DNA of 64,000 nt from CAZELM01 sp964512995 (GCA_964512995.1 CAZELM010000006.1:62001-126000), one strand, 5' to 3'; positions 1 through 9,592 are shown, numbered from the stretch's first letter. Notes: generated from the letters alone by a model not told the origin. Numbers and translations are program-made.

Positions 1-398
1 CGGAGCTGGATCATTTCCTTCCGTTTTTCTCTGGAGGGTTCATTCATTATTTTTACATCGAATGAGCGTAATGAGATGGGCTGCCCCTCCCATTCAACCG
101 TTGAAACAGCTTCCTTTTTGAGGATCTCCTGATTCAAATCCCGCGTGAGATATTCCATATGACTCAAAATGATCTGCCCATACAATGACCGAAGCTGATG
201 TTTACGGGCTGGATCGTCTTCTTTTCGGAAATGGTCCATGACGACCGATACAGCTTCCCGGGATAATATTTCCTCATACTTCTGATATAATGAAACAATA
301 TCTATTTCATCTTGAAGCCCTACCCAGTTGCGCCAATACAGATCTTCGGATTCGATCAGATACGTATGCATTTGATCCCGGATATGAGACAATTTCAT
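1..398 (-). CDS. N-terminal part of a probable M3-like metallopeptidase (runs off the left edge)
   Basis: The frame is open from an ATG at 398 to the window edge, giving 132 residues. The start is supported by GGAG about 7 bases upstream. The product has no signal peptide and is highly charged and helical (MKLSHIRDQMHTYLIESEDL at the start). A segment near residue 120 reads NEPSREKRKEM, like the E-x-x-R-x-x-R stretch near the N-terminus of M3/oligoendopeptidase-like proteins. The HExxH zinc site would lie beyond the edge, so the family call is a resemblance only. It could instead be an unrelated helical protein. Confidence 0.5.
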   Translation of the reverse strand, partial: MKLSHIRDQMHTYLIESEDLYWRNWVGLQDEIDIVSLYQKYEEILSREAVSVVMDHFRKEDDPARKHQLRSLYGQIILSHMEYLTRDLNQEILKKEAVSTVEWEGQPISLRSFDVKIMNEPSREKRKEMIQL

Positions 399-504
399 TA
401 TTTCACTCCCCATTGCCATGCCAAGGTAGAGATTATGTCAGCCCGTGATTTTGGGATAACGCAAAAAAGGAATATCGCTTTCCAAGGAGAAATCCGTATG
501 AATC

Positions 505-1140
505 TCAGATGAAAGTTGAAACTTTGCTGTCATTCATCACGAGCGTATATGGTTTCCCGTCTGAGTTTGCCTCGATAAAAACCTGGTGATCCCGCCAGCC
601 AGGGAAATTCTCCTTGAGTTTATCGATGGCAAAACCGGCGCAGTCGATGGCATCGACCTTTTTAAGCTCCTCTTCTTCCTTAACGGTAACAACCATCTTG
701 TTCCACCGTTCTTCAATATTAATATGGATAACAGGCCAGTTGTTCTCCAGGAAAATTTTGTCCTTGTAGATAATTTCTGCGATGTTTCGAGCCCGGTCCG
801 TATCACCTGACCACCACCGGCTGCGGCTTTCCAACTGGATGAAACTGTTGTTCAGCCAGCCGATCTTCCCGCTGAATACATGTTGTACGCGTGACCAATC
901 AGAACCCGATTCCAAAACATAAATCTGGTCACCTTGATTGATCGATATGACAGAGGCGGGTTTGTCCATGGCATCTTTGGGTTTATCTCGGAGCAGATCT
1001 GCATTGACACGAACGACCGTATAAGTTGCTTCTTCCGCATGTAAAGACGATACGGCAACTTCAACCGAAGGCTTATCGGAGCATCCGATGTATCCCCCAA
1101 CCAACACAATCAACAGAATATAAATACTGATGGATTTCAT
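505..1140 (-). CDS. SH3-domain lipoprotein, function unknown
   Basis: A 211-residue secreted lipoprotein. Residues 1-20 form a signal peptide ending in a lipobox (GGYIGC), so the mature protein should start at Cys20 and be membrane anchored. Residues about 40-105 fit a bacterial SH3 domain: VRVNADLLRDKPK, a DQIYVLESGSDWSRV strand pair, then GKIGWLNNSFI. SH3b domains usually bind peptidoglycan or peptides. The C-terminal 100 residues are unrecognised and lack an obvious catalytic motif. The ATG is preceded by AGGAG at a spacing of 6. It stands alone, upstream of and co-directional with the left-edge gene. An envelope role is inferred. Confidence 0.75.
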   Translation of the reverse strand: MKSISIYILLIVLVGGYIGCSDKPSVEVAVSSLHAEEATYTVVRVNADLLRDKPKDAMDKPASVISINQGDQIYVLESGSDWSRVQHVFSGKIGWLNNSFIQLESRSRWWSGDTDRARNIAEIIYKDKIFLENNWPVIHINIEERWNKMVVTVKEEEELKKVDAIDCAGFAIDKLKENFPGWRDHQVFIEANSDGKPYTLVMNDSKVSTFI

Positions 1141-1349
1141 AATCTTCTCCTAACGTATACGATACCATTTTGGAACATCATCCAGTTATCGGAATAATTA
1201 GCAAGTTATCCGTCAGAATGTCAAGTGGCAAAAGGCTGGACTAATAATCGGACAGTTGCATTGGTTCATGAACCGGGGATATTATCCCTGGAACGGATTT
1301 CTGACCTGCTCAACCGGATATGACAGGAAAATTCTGGAGGTGATTGATA

Positions 1350-2171
1350 ATGAGTGTTATACCCAAAACCATCATATGGGCGTTTATTGCAGTGACCGGC
1401 ACATTGGCTGGAATCGGCCTGATGATTATGAATGATTCGATCTCCATCGTTCTTCATCCCCAGCAACTCACTCCAGAAGAAGCGATTTTGCCGGATGATT
1501 TGTCGATGGAACAAGTGACGATAACCCAGAAAGAGGTCACATTGGATGCAAGATATCTTCCGGTTGAAGGAGCGAAACGTGTGGTATTCATTTGCCATGC
1601 CGGTAACGGAAATTTATTTCACCATCTGCCATTGTATCGATTCTGGAAAGAAATGGGAGTGACCGTGTTTACGTTTGATTATCAAGGATTCGGACTCTCC
1701 AGTCCAGGCTCTATAACCCCCAGCAATATAAAATCAGATATTGAAATCGCATACGCCAAGCTCCGCCAATTCCGATGGCCGACCGATAAGATCATATTAT
1801 ATGCGCAGGGAATATTGGGAGCAGAATTAGCGGAATTGGGGATGAAAAAAGGATGTGCCGGATTGATTATCGAAAATGCCATTCCTTCTCTGGGAGAAAT
1901 GATGCCGGACTCCGTTCGAGCGTTCCTCTTGCAGGGCAGTTTTGATTTGAGAAGGAGTTTACCGGAATTCTCCAAACCCGTGTTACTTCTCGCTCACTCG
2001 AAACATCCGGACAATTCCATTCTTCACGACATGTTGGGAAATCATCCAATGCGCCGGATCTGCCTGCGTCCGGATCCCGATGCTCCCGAGGAGATGTTCC
2101 CTCCGGAGTGGAAAGGCTGTGTCACGGAATTCATCGCTGAATTGGATAGCCAATCTCCTCAGTCAAAATGA
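1350..2171 (+). CDS. Alpha/beta-hydrolase-fold membrane-anchored protein lacking the catalytic serine
   Basis: A 273-residue protein with an N-terminal membrane anchor (about residues 8-27) and a BEM46-like alpha/beta-hydrolase domain. An oxyanion-side HAGNGN strand-loop is at 83-88 and the typical FDYQGFGLSS segment at 109-118. The nucleophile elbow reads YAQGILG (151-157), so the expected Ser of G-x-S-x-G is Gly154. No clear catalytic Asp or His follows in the C-terminal third. It is therefore probably not an active serine hydrolase and may bind or scaffold. I prefer the ATG at 1350 over an in-frame TTG six bases upstream because GGAGGTGA sits just before the ATG. It is isolated from its neighbours. 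Confidence 0.75.
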   Translation: MSVIPKTIIWAFIAVTGTLAGIGLMIMNDSISIVLHPQQLTPEEAILPDDLSMEQVTITQKEVTLDARYLPVEGAKRVVFICHAGNGNLFHHLPLYRFWKEMGVTVFTFDYQGFGLSSPGSITPSNIKSDIEIAYAKLRQFRWPTDKIILYAQGILGAELAELGMKKGCAGLIIENAIPSLGEMMPDSVRAFLLQGSFDLRRSLPEFSKPVLLLAHSKHPDNSILHDMLGNHPMRRICLRPDPDAPEEMFPPEWKGCVTEFIAELDSQSPQSK

Positions 2172-2390
2172 TATCATCCGCGGGATGTACACCTGCTCCC
2201 CCAAAATGAGGAGATAATGGTTTCCGGCATTGATCGATGCGATGGTTTGAGATTTTCTCTTTCAGGATAGAGGTATCGGTTGTTTGATAGGTTTAAAAAA
2301 AATTTCTATATCAGTATTGGATCAGGAGCAACTGATGGTAAAATGACATAGAATGGGCCTCGGTTCTACGGTAACAATCAGGGGGACGGA

Positions 2391-2867
2391 ATGAGTAATG
2401 CACAGAACGATGTATTAGATAAAAAACGCGAACGATGGCAGCGAGCAGGTCTTATTCTGGGAACGATCATCATTGCCTTTGCCATGGTCTGGATCAATAC
2501 GTATTTGCGAAGCGCTAAATATTTTCGGGAAGGGGAATCGTTCCGTCAGGAAGCGAAATTCCTGGATGCCATCACGAGTTATGAAACAGCAGCCCATGCA
2601 TACACACCCTGGAATTCCAATGTTAAACTCGCGCTCGATCGATTATGGGAGATTGGTGTGATGTATGAGTCAGAAAATGATGATCCGGATTATGCATTGG
2701 TCGCCTTCCGGAGCCTCAGGTCATCGATCTATGCCATTCGAAGCTTTTATTGGCCGTATTATGAATGGATCGCAAAATGCGATACCAAAATCGATCATCT
2801 GGTTACCATTCAAAAACAACGGATAGAACTGCAAAAATCTCAACAAAAATTGCTATTCCCGGAATGA
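2391..2867 (+). CDS. Small single-pass membrane protein with a TPR-like soluble part
   Basis: 158 residues: a short basic cytoplasmic start, one membrane span (about 21-36), then a helical periplasmic or cytoplasmic domain. The segment EGESFRQEAKFLDAITSYETAAHAY looks like one tetratricopeptide-type helix pair. The C-terminus is a Gln/Lys-rich helix (KQRIELQKSQQK), probably coiled coil. GGGGG lies 5 bases before the ATG. No enzyme motif is seen. It converges with the PATAN-DnaJ-TPR gene, with only 18 bases between the stops and no terminator hairpin visible. A role as an envelope assembly or adaptor protein is a guess. Confidence 0.7.
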   Translation: MSNAQNDVLDKKRERWQRAGLILGTIIIAFAMVWINTYLRSAKYFREGESFRQEAKFLDAITSYETAAHAYTPWNSNVKLALDRLWEIGVMYESENDDPDYALVAFRSLRSSIYAIRSFYWPYYEWIAKCDTKIDHLVTIQKQRIELQKSQQKLLFPE

Positions 2868-2885
2868 TTCAGCATTAATCGGGTA

Positions 2886-5108
2886 TTATTTCCGTTTTTT
2901 CCCGAAAATAAGACCCTTCAGAAAACCTCCTTTGGAAGCCTCCTTGATATCCGCAAGCACTTTTTTGGCTTCTTTTGAATCCGAATCCCAGGCCAATGCC
3001 GTTTTGGCATATTTTTCAGCTTCAGAAAAAAGCCGGCTGGCCAGATAGGTGCGAGCGATCTGGCAGAAGAAAAGCGGATTTTCTTTATCCAGGATAATGG
3101 CGCGCTTGATATTGTTTAACGATTCTTCGATATTTTTTTCTCCGCCGAGCTGAAGATATGCGCGCGAAAGAAGATAATAAATTTTAGGCTCACGGGTGTT
3201 CAGCTTCAGCGCTTCTTCGAGGGGTTGAATGGCTTGTTTGAACCGCTCCCCCTCACAATGTTCGATCCCCTCATTGAGCAGTTGTTTCCACTTGGGGCCA
3301 TCGGTTCCTTTATCATCTTTCAGCATTTTTTCGAGATCCGTCGGAGCCGGTTTTTTCTCATGAGTTTCTGTTTTTTCTGGTTTTGGTTTGGGAGATGGTT
3401 CTGGAGTCGGTTTTGGTTTGACGGGCGGAGTTGAGGGAGCGGGTGGTTCTGGCTTTGTCTTTGGAGCCGGTTTCGAACCGGATTCGGGCCGAATGACAGG
3501 TTCTGGATTGGGTATGGGAGATGATTTGGGTGTTTCAGATCGGGGAATCAGGTCTCTTACCGTACGGCTGGAGGATTTTTGATTGGCCCAGAGTTGTTCA
3601 TCATATCGCTTACGGGATACCGGATTTGATAAAACCCGATGGGCATGGTTAACGAGACTGAATAATTCACCCAATCTTTCCTGAACCGGGCGCGGTAATT
3701 GACTGAAATACATGTCAGGGTGATATTCTTTTACCAATTTGATATACGCTTCGCGGATCTCGTCCGGAGAGGCAGACATGAGAATATTCAAAACTTCATA
3801 ATGATTTTTTTTCAGATAACTCGCATATATCGCATCTAATTCTTTGATATCGATCGTTTTCTTTTCTGCTGGAGCCTCATCGATTCCCGATTTTTTATTG
3901 AGATAACGATCCGGGACGGAATATTCTCCGGTCTTGGGAGTGGATGTATCTACGTTGCCGCGGTTGGTGATGGCACGAAATTCTCCACTGGATTCCATTT
4001 CCTTCCGCAGGGATACCGCTCCCAGAGTAATAAGTGTGTAAATGGCCATCTGTGTGGCTTCTTTGCCGATACCGGTTATACGGTAGAGATCCTTCAATGT
4101 GATCTGGCCATTGATTCGGGAGTATACAAACCATTCCTCAGGTTTGAAATGATGATTTTTAATTTGCTTGATATCCATATCAGGAACAAGAGATGGTTTA
4201 ACCTCGTCAGAACGGAAAAGACGATTCATCTCCTGATGAATCATCGTTTTGATCTGGTCTGTCAGCATATTGGTATATGAAAGATCTCCATGTTCCTTTT
4301 TCAGTCGATCGAGTTCTTGAGTAGCGGTCAGGAACCGTTTCTGATCGAGCAGAATCATCACGTACCAGAGGCATTCATGCATGGTTTTATTGTAATGCTC
4401 TGTGTTGGGTGTTTCAATATTGATCCAGCCTTCGTTTATCAGCGTGGCAATCGCTGAAAAGGTATCAAAATCAATCGTTCTGGCTTTGATGCATAAATCG
4501 AAAATACTCATCGGCTGGTTGCATTGCACCAGTACATGTTGTTCAAAATCCGTCAGATTGGCGAGATTACCAGGTCCTGCAGCCATATGTCTCAACGTGA
4601 TATCAAAACGCCGCAACAGATCGTGAATTTTTATCCATTGCTTTCGTTTTGCGGCGGAGTCAAATGTCAGTTGATGGATAAACAAAGGCAATGGATACGG
4701 TCCAGACACGGGAGTAATATCCGGATGGAATTCGTATGTCCCTTCCTTCAGATTCAAGATGTTTTCTAAAATACGGACCGAAGATTGAATGGATAATCGA
4801 TAAGCTTCTTCATCAGAAATAAATCCCTGGGCTACAACTAATTCCGGAAATGTCGTATTTTTTTCTCTCGCTTCAACTATTAGCTCGGAGACTTCCGTCT
4901 GAGTGATCAGTCCCATCTTCAGCAATTGATATTCGAATTGCTCCCGTTCCATTTCAGAATACAGGGAGATGAGAATTCCGTTTTTAAGACCGACCGACCG
5001 TCTTTCGTTGTTCACACTGATAGTCAGAGTTCCACTCTTTTGGGTATTGATCAGCTGTTGAAAAAGAGTGCTGATCGAGAGATTTCCAAGGCTGCCCTGA
5101 TTTTCCAT
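2886..5108 (-). CDS. PATAN (DUF4388) - DnaJ - TPR protein
   Basis: 740 residues in three parts. Residues 1-150 match the PATAN/DUF4388 module (GSLGNLSISTLFQQLINTQKSGTLTI and what follows), a ligand or partner-sensing domain common in delta-proteobacterial signalling proteins. Residues about 435-506 are a J domain with an intact HPD (463-465) in EYHPDMYF, which should stimulate a DnaK ATPase. After a long Pro/Lys/Glu linker (about 520-600), residues 620-725 carry TPR helices. The tail is basic. No signal peptide or membrane span is seen, so it is cytoplasmic. AGAGGA precedes the ATG. It follows atpC by only 25 bases and may be cotranscribed with the ATP synthase. The substrate recruited to DnaK is unknown. 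Confidence 0.85.
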   Translation of the reverse strand: MENQGSLGNLSISTLFQQLINTQKSGTLTISVNNERRSVGLKNGILISLYSEMEREQFEYQLLKMGLITQTEVSELIVEAREKNTTFPELVVAQGFISDEEAYRLSIQSSVRILENILNLKEGTYEFHPDITPVSGPYPLPLFIHQLTFDSAAKRKQWIKIHDLLRRFDITLRHMAAGPGNLANLTDFEQHVLVQCNQPMSIFDLCIKARTIDFDTFSAIATLINEGWINIETPNTEHYNKTMHECLWYVMILLDQKRFLTATQELDRLKKEHGDLSYTNMLTDQIKTMIHQEMNRLFRSDEVKPSLVPDMDIKQIKNHHFKPEEWFVYSRINGQITLKDLYRITGIGKEATQMAIYTLITLGAVSLRKEMESSGEFRAITNRGNVDTSTPKTGEYSVPDRYLNKKSGIDEAPAEKKTIDIKELDAIYASYLKKNHYEVLNILMSASPDEIREAYIKLVKEYHPDMYFSQLPRPVQERLGELFSLVNHAHRVLSNPVSRKRYDEQLWANQKSSSRTVRDLIPRSETPKSSPIPNPEPVIRPESGSKPAPKTKPEPPAPSTPPVKPKPTPEPSPKPKPEKTETHEKKPAPTDLEKMLKDDKGTDGPKWKQLLNEGIEHCEGERFKQAIQPLEEALKLNTREPKIYYLLSRAYLQLGGEKNIEESLNNIKRAIILDKENPLFFCQIARTYLASRLFSEAEKYAKTALAWDSDSKEAKKVLADIKEASKGGFLKGLIFGKKRK

Positions 5109-5133
5109 CGTGTTCCTCTTGGGTAAAAAACGC

Positions 5134-5559
5134 CTATTTTTTGTTATGAGCAGCTACCCTGATACGATTCAGGGCTTTGGCCAGAGCAATCTGGGCTCGC
5201 TCAACGTTCCATTTCCCCGGCTCGGACTCCAGTAAGCGCTCAATGGCTCGATCCCGAGCTTTCTGAGCTCTTTCGATATCGATATCTTTATCTTTTTCAG
5301 CGATATCTGCAAGTAGTACCAATTTATTTTCGTGGATCTCGAAATAACCATAGGCAATGGCGAAGCAGGTTATCGATGTCTGAGATTGAATACATGTTAA
5401 TATTCCGATACCCAACGGAGATACTAAAGGAGCATGGCGGGGCAGGAAACCCATGTACCCGTCTCTGGCCGGCACTTGCACACTGATGGCAGTGCCTTCA
5501 AACAGGATTTTTTCGGGTGTTACAACCGCGATATGTATGCTTTCATTTGCCTTATTCAC
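5134..5559 (-). CDS. atpC: ATP synthase F1 epsilon subunit
   Basis: 141 residues, normal length. The N-terminal beta-sandwich carries the family signatures VVTPEKILFEG and VQVPARDGYMGFLPRHAPLV, and the C-terminal two-helix hairpin (IDIERAQKARDRAIERLL) follows. It is part of the rotor stalk and a regulator of ATP hydrolysis. It starts at a GTG that overlaps the end of atpD by 8 bases, with GAGAG upstream, so translation is probably coupled to atpD. It is the last F1 gene of the cluster. Confidence 0.97.
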   Translation of the reverse strand: MNKANESIHIAVVTPEKILFEGTAISVQVPARDGYMGFLPRHAPLVSPLGIGILTCIQSQTSITCFAIAYGYFEIHENKLVLLADIAEKDKDIDIERAQKARDRAIERLLESEPGKWNVERAQIALAKALNRIRVAAHNKK

Positions 5560-6985
5560 GAGTCAATCTCTCTGCCTTTTCAATCGCTTCCTCGATGGTC
5601 CCAACCATGTGGAAGGCTTGTTCCGGCAAATGATCATGCCTTCCTTCGATAATTTCGCGGAATCCACGTATCGTGTCTTCAATATGCACATACTTGCCGG
5701 GTACTCCTACAAAAACTTCCGCAGCATGGAACGGCTGAGACAGGAACCGCTGAATTTTTCGTGCTCGTGTAACAGTCAATTTGTCATCATCGGATAATTC
5801 ATCCATTCCCAGAATGGCAATAATATCCTGCAAGTCTTTATATCGCTGGAGAATTTCCTGTACTTTCCGCGCAACACGGTAGTGTTCTTCACCAACAATG
5901 CGCGGGTCAAGGATCCGGCTGGTGGAGTCCAGTGGATCGACAGCAGGATAAATTCCCATTTCTACGATTTTTCTGGATAATACCGTTGTGGCATCCAGAT
6001 GGGCAAATGCGGTGGCTGGCGCTGGATCAGTCAGATCGTCCGCCGGAACGTAGATCGCCTGAACCGATGTTATCGATCCCTTTTTGGTCGAGGTGATTCT
6101 TTCCTGGAGTTCACCCATTTCGGTGGCCAGTGTAGGTTGGTATCCAACAGCAGATGGCATCCTGCCCAATAATGCCGATACTTCGCTTCCCGCCTGGGTA
6201 AACCGGAATATATTATCAATAAACAGCAAAACATCCCGTCCTTCGTCCCGGAAATATTCCGCTACAGTCAACCCTGTCAATCCAACGCGAAGACGCGCTC
6301 CGGGAGACTCTGTCATCTGACCATAAATCAGGGATGTGGAGTCCAGGACAGATCGACCGGCAACTTTTGATCGGCGCATTTCCAGCCAAAGATCATTGCC
6401 TTCGCGAGTGCGTTCACCGACACCCGCAAAAACAGAATACCCCTGATGTTCAGTTGCGATATTATGGATCAGTTCCATGATCAATACTGTCTTCCCAACA
6501 CCGGCTCCGCCAAATAACCCGGTTTTCCCACCCTTGGAATATGGCTCGAGAAGGTCAATGACCTTGATCCCGGTCTCCAGCATCTCGACAGATGTTTCCT
6601 GCTCCTCAAAGAGGGGGGGTGACCGGTGAATGGGGTAGCGCAACGGAGTATCAATGGGTCCACGGTGATCCACCGGTTCTCCAATCACATTCAGTACTCG
6701 ACCCAATGTGGCCATTCCCACCGGAATAGTGATCGGTTTTTCAGTATTGATCACATCCATGCCGCGTTGAAGCCCATCTGTCGGTTTCATGGAAACACAT
6801 CTGACCCGACCCTCTCCGAGATGCTGCTCAACTTCGAGTACAATATCAATGACCGGATCGCTCTTATCCCGCAACCGTTCATTCGTGATAATCAACGCGG
6901 TATAAATCGGCGGCAGATCTCCCGATTCAAAATCCACATCCACGACGGGTCCTATGACTTGAGCAACTTTTCCTATATTCGCCAT
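5552..6985 (-). CDS. atpD: ATP synthase F1 beta subunit (catalytic)
   Basis: 477 residues. It is the catalytic subunit that interconverts ADP and phosphate with ATP at the membrane. The P-loop GGAGVGKT, the GERTREGNDL segment and the ATP synthase alpha/beta signature PAVDPLDSTS are intact, and the N-terminal barrel starts IGKVAQVIGPVVDV. The C-terminal DELSDDDKL helix (the DELSEED region) is present. The ATG is preceded by AGAGGT at a longer than usual spacing. It lies between atpG and atpC in the canonical order and shows nothing unusual. Confidence 0.98.
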   Translation of the reverse strand: MANIGKVAQVIGPVVDVDFESGDLPPIYTALIITNERLRDKSDPVIDIVLEVEQHLGEGRVRCVSMKPTDGLQRGMDVINTEKPITIPVGMATLGRVLNVIGEPVDHRGPIDTPLRYPIHRSPPLFEEQETSVEMLETGIKVIDLLEPYSKGGKTGLFGGAGVGKTVLIMELIHNIATEHQGYSVFAGVGERTREGNDLWLEMRRSKVAGRSVLDSTSLIYGQMTESPGARLRVGLTGLTVAEYFRDEGRDVLLFIDNIFRFTQAGSEVSALLGRMPSAVGYQPTLATEMGELQERITSTKKGSITSVQAIYVPADDLTDPAPATAFAHLDATTVLSRKIVEMGIYPAVDPLDSTSRILDPRIVGEEHYRVARKVQEILQRYKDLQDIIAILGMDELSDDDKLTVTRARKIQRFLSQPFHAAEVFVGVPGKYVHIEDTIRGFREIIEGRHDHLPEQAFHMVGTIEEAIEKAERLTRE

Positions 6986-7014
6986 AATCCAAGTACCTCT
7001 TAATCTAGTGAGAT

Positions 7015-7878
7015 CTATTTTCCTTTGAGCGCTTCAGCACCGGACACAATTTCAATCAATTCCTTGGTGATTGCGGCCTGACGGACTCGGTTATACTGCA
7101 ATGTCAGATTCGAGATCATATCTTGTGAGTTACGAGTGGCCATATCCATGGCAGTCATTCGGGCACCATGAACACTCGTCAATGACTCCAGAAGAGATCG
7201 GTAGATTTGAGAACGCACAAACCGGGGCAGTAACAGATTCAGGATCTCTGAACTATTAGGATAAAAGATGTAATCGAGATTGACTGGGGAGTCTTTGTCG
7301 GGTTCAAATGCCAGAGGTAACAGCCATTCCGTTACAACCCGCTGCGTCAACGCGGATTGAAATTCCGTGTATGTAATAGCAAATCTGCCGCACCGCTGAT
7401 CGATGAATTCCTGTGAACAATACTCAGCCAATTCTTGAGCCAGGGAAAACAATGATTGTTTGTCCAGCCCGACATACGATTTCTTGATGCAATACCCCCG
7501 CTTCCGAAAATACTCGACACCTTTCTTGCCCAACACCGTCAGATCCAGCATTTCCTTCGTATATACAGATGTAATTTTTTCAACCTCACGAAATACATTG
7601 GTATTGAAGCTGCCACATAACCCCCGATCACCCGCAATAACCATCAGATGCATCCGGGGATTGGTGTTTTCTGCGAGCAGGGAATGTGGAGGGAGTTCCT
7701 GTGTTTGCATGATAGCGGCGATAATATCGCGGAGTTTGAAAGAGTAAGGTCGAGCCTGAAGGATGGCCTGTTGCGATTTTCTCAGTTTCGAAGCAGCGAC
7801 CATCTTCATGGCACGAGTGACTTGTTGCGTGTTCTTGACACTCTGAATTCGTCGTCGAATATCTCTAAGCTGCGCCAT
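7015..7878 (-). CDS. atpG: ATP synthase F1 gamma subunit
   Basis: 287 residues, the central rotor shaft. The N-terminal helix carries the invariant IRRRIQSVKNTQQVTRAMKM region. The C-terminal helix has the signature around MISNLTLQYNRVRQAAITKE, which contacts alpha and beta. Length and both conserved ends are normal. GGTGA is about 9 bases upstream of the ATG. It lies 17 bases after atpA and 29 bases before atpD. Confidence 0.97.
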   Translation of the reverse strand: MAQLRDIRRRIQSVKNTQQVTRAMKMVAASKLRKSQQAILQARPYSFKLRDIIAAIMQTQELPPHSLLAENTNPRMHLMVIAGDRGLCGSFNTNVFREVEKITSVYTKEMLDLTVLGKKGVEYFRKRGYCIKKSYVGLDKQSLFSLAQELAEYCSQEFIDQRCGRFAITYTEFQSALTQRVVTEWLLPLAFEPDKDSPVNLDYIFYPNSSEILNLLLPRFVRSQIYRSLLESLTSVHGARMTAMDMATRNSQDMISNLTLQYNRVRQAAITKELIEIVSGAEALKGK

Positions 7879-7895
7879 CCGATTGACTCACCTTG

Positions 7896-9587
7896 TTATG
7901 AAGCATCTGAACGAGCAGATATTGATTTTACATAGTTCTCTTTGCATGCTGCGATCGCATTCTCCAGGTCAGTGATATCCGTTTGAGAAAGCTCTCCTTT
8001 TGTTTGAAGCGCTGTAAAGAATCCCGGCAGATGTTTTTTCAGATAGTGATGGAGCTGTTTTTCAAAGGCCTGGATTTGGGAGATTTCCAGGGAGTCCAGA
8101 TAGCCTTTGGTTGCCGCGAAAATAATACTGATCTGCTCCGGAACCCCCAGCGGATTGTACTGATTCTGCTTTAAAATTTCCGTCAAGCGCTCGCCTCTCC
8201 GGAGTTGGCGTTGGGTTGCCGGATCGAGGTCACTTCCGAACTGAGCGAATGCCGACAGTTCCCGGTACTGAGCCAGGTCCAGCCGCAACGCTCCGGCAAT
8301 TTTTTTATACGCCTTGATCTGAGCCGCACCTCCGACTCGGGATACCGATATACCCGGATTGATCGCCGGTTTGAGCCCCGCATAGAACAGATCAGATTCC
8401 AGAAAGATCTGACCATCCGTGATCGAAATGACGTTGGTTGGAATATACGCGGAAACATCTCCAGCCTGCGTTTCGATGATGGGGAGTGCCGTCAGAGAGC
8501 CTCCACTGTCAGGGATTCTGCGCATCTCGTATTGTTTACCTGCCGCATCCAATGCCCGTGCCATCTCCTCCTGTTCATCTTCATCCCGATCCCGGTACAA
8601 TTTCCCGTCAATCCCCCGGCGAACGGTTTTCGGATCATCCCGGCGTACCAGGATAAAGTCATAGGCGAGTTTGACCGCTCGCTCCAATAATCGGGAATGA
8701 AGGTAAAAAACATCCCCAGGGAATGCTTCTCGGCCGGGCGGGCGTCGAAGAAGCAATGAGAGCTGGCGATAGGCAACAGCATGTTTGGATAAATCATCGT
8801 AAATACACAGCGCATGTTTCCCCTGCTTCAAAAAATATTCCCCGATCGAACATCCGGAATAGGGAGCGATATACAACAATGGTGCGGGTTCAGATGCAGA
8901 AGCCTGTACAACGATCGTGTACTCCATGGCTCCATTTTCTTCGAGCGTGTGGACAATCCGGGCAATGGTGGATTGCTTCTGGCCGATGGCGACATAGATG
9001 CAGATCACATCACCCCCCTTTTGATTGATGATGGTATCGATGGCAATGGCTGTTTTGCCAGTCTGCCGGTCACCAATGATCAGTTCCCGTTGTCCTCTGC
9101 CAATGGGTATCATCGCGTCGATGGCTTTGATACCGGTCTGAAGCGGTTCATGAACCGGCTGCCGATCGATCACTCCCGGAGCCAACTGTTCAATGGGAAA
9201 AAATTGCTGCGTATCGATCGATCCTTTCCCATCCAGCGGTTGTCCCAGTGCATTCACGACACGACCAATCATGGCTTCACCGACCGGGACAGACAGAATC
9301 CGCCCCGTACGCTTCACCTGCTGCCCTTCCATGACCTTCAGATAATCACCCAATATGACAACGCCAACATTATCTTCTTCCAGATTCAATGCGACGCCAT
9401 AGATATCGCCAGGGAATTCGAGGAGTTCGTTATACATGCAGTGTTCGACGCCGTACACGCGAGCGATACCGTCACCTGCTTCAACAACGACACCGGTTTC
9501 GGCCAGGTCCAGTTTGGCCTCAAATCCCTCCAGTTGCCGTTTGATGAATCCCGTGATTTCAGCAGCAGAGATCCTGTTCATCGCCAT
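7896..9587 (-). CDS. atpA: ATP synthase F1 alpha subunit with a ~50-residue insertion
   Basis: 563 residues, against about 500-515 for most alpha subunits. The nucleotide-binding P-loop GDRQTGKT is at 172-179 and the signature PAINPGISVSRVGG is at 407-420. The extra length is mainly at about residues 308-361, between LLERAVKL and GGSLTALPIIETQAG, where other alpha subunits have only a short SDELG-type link. The inserted piece is charged (RDRDEDEQEE). I recall comparable insertions in some deep-branching lineages but cannot name them with certainty. Either of two ATGs, 6 bases apart, could start the protein. It is non-catalytic but needed for F1 assembly. Confidence 0.97.
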   Translation of the reverse strand: MAMNRISAAEITGFIKRQLEGFEAKLDLAETGVVVEAGDGIARVYGVEHCMYNELLEFPGDIYGVALNLEEDNVGVVILGDYLKVMEGQQVKRTGRILSVPVGEAMIGRVVNALGQPLDGKGSIDTQQFFPIEQLAPGVIDRQPVHEPLQTGIKAIDAMIPIGRGQRELIIGDRQTGKTAIAIDTIINQKGGDVICIYVAIGQKQSTIARIVHTLEENGAMEYTIVVQASASEPAPLLYIAPYSGCSIGEYFLKQGKHALCIYDDLSKHAVAYRQLSLLLRRPPGREAFPGDVFYLHSRLLERAVKLAYDFILVRRDDPKTVRRGIDGKLYRDRDEDEQEEMARALDAAGKQYEMRRIPDSGGSLTALPIIETQAGDVSAYIPTNVISITDGQIFLESDLFYAGLKPAINPGISVSRVGGAAQIKAYKKIAGALRLDLAQYRELSAFAQFGSDLDPATQRQLRRGERLTEILKQNQYNPLGVPEQISIIFAATKGYLDSLEISQIQAFEKQLHHYLKKHLPGFFTALQTKGELSQTDITDLENAIAACKENYVKSISARSDAS

Positions 9588-9592
9588 ATCCT

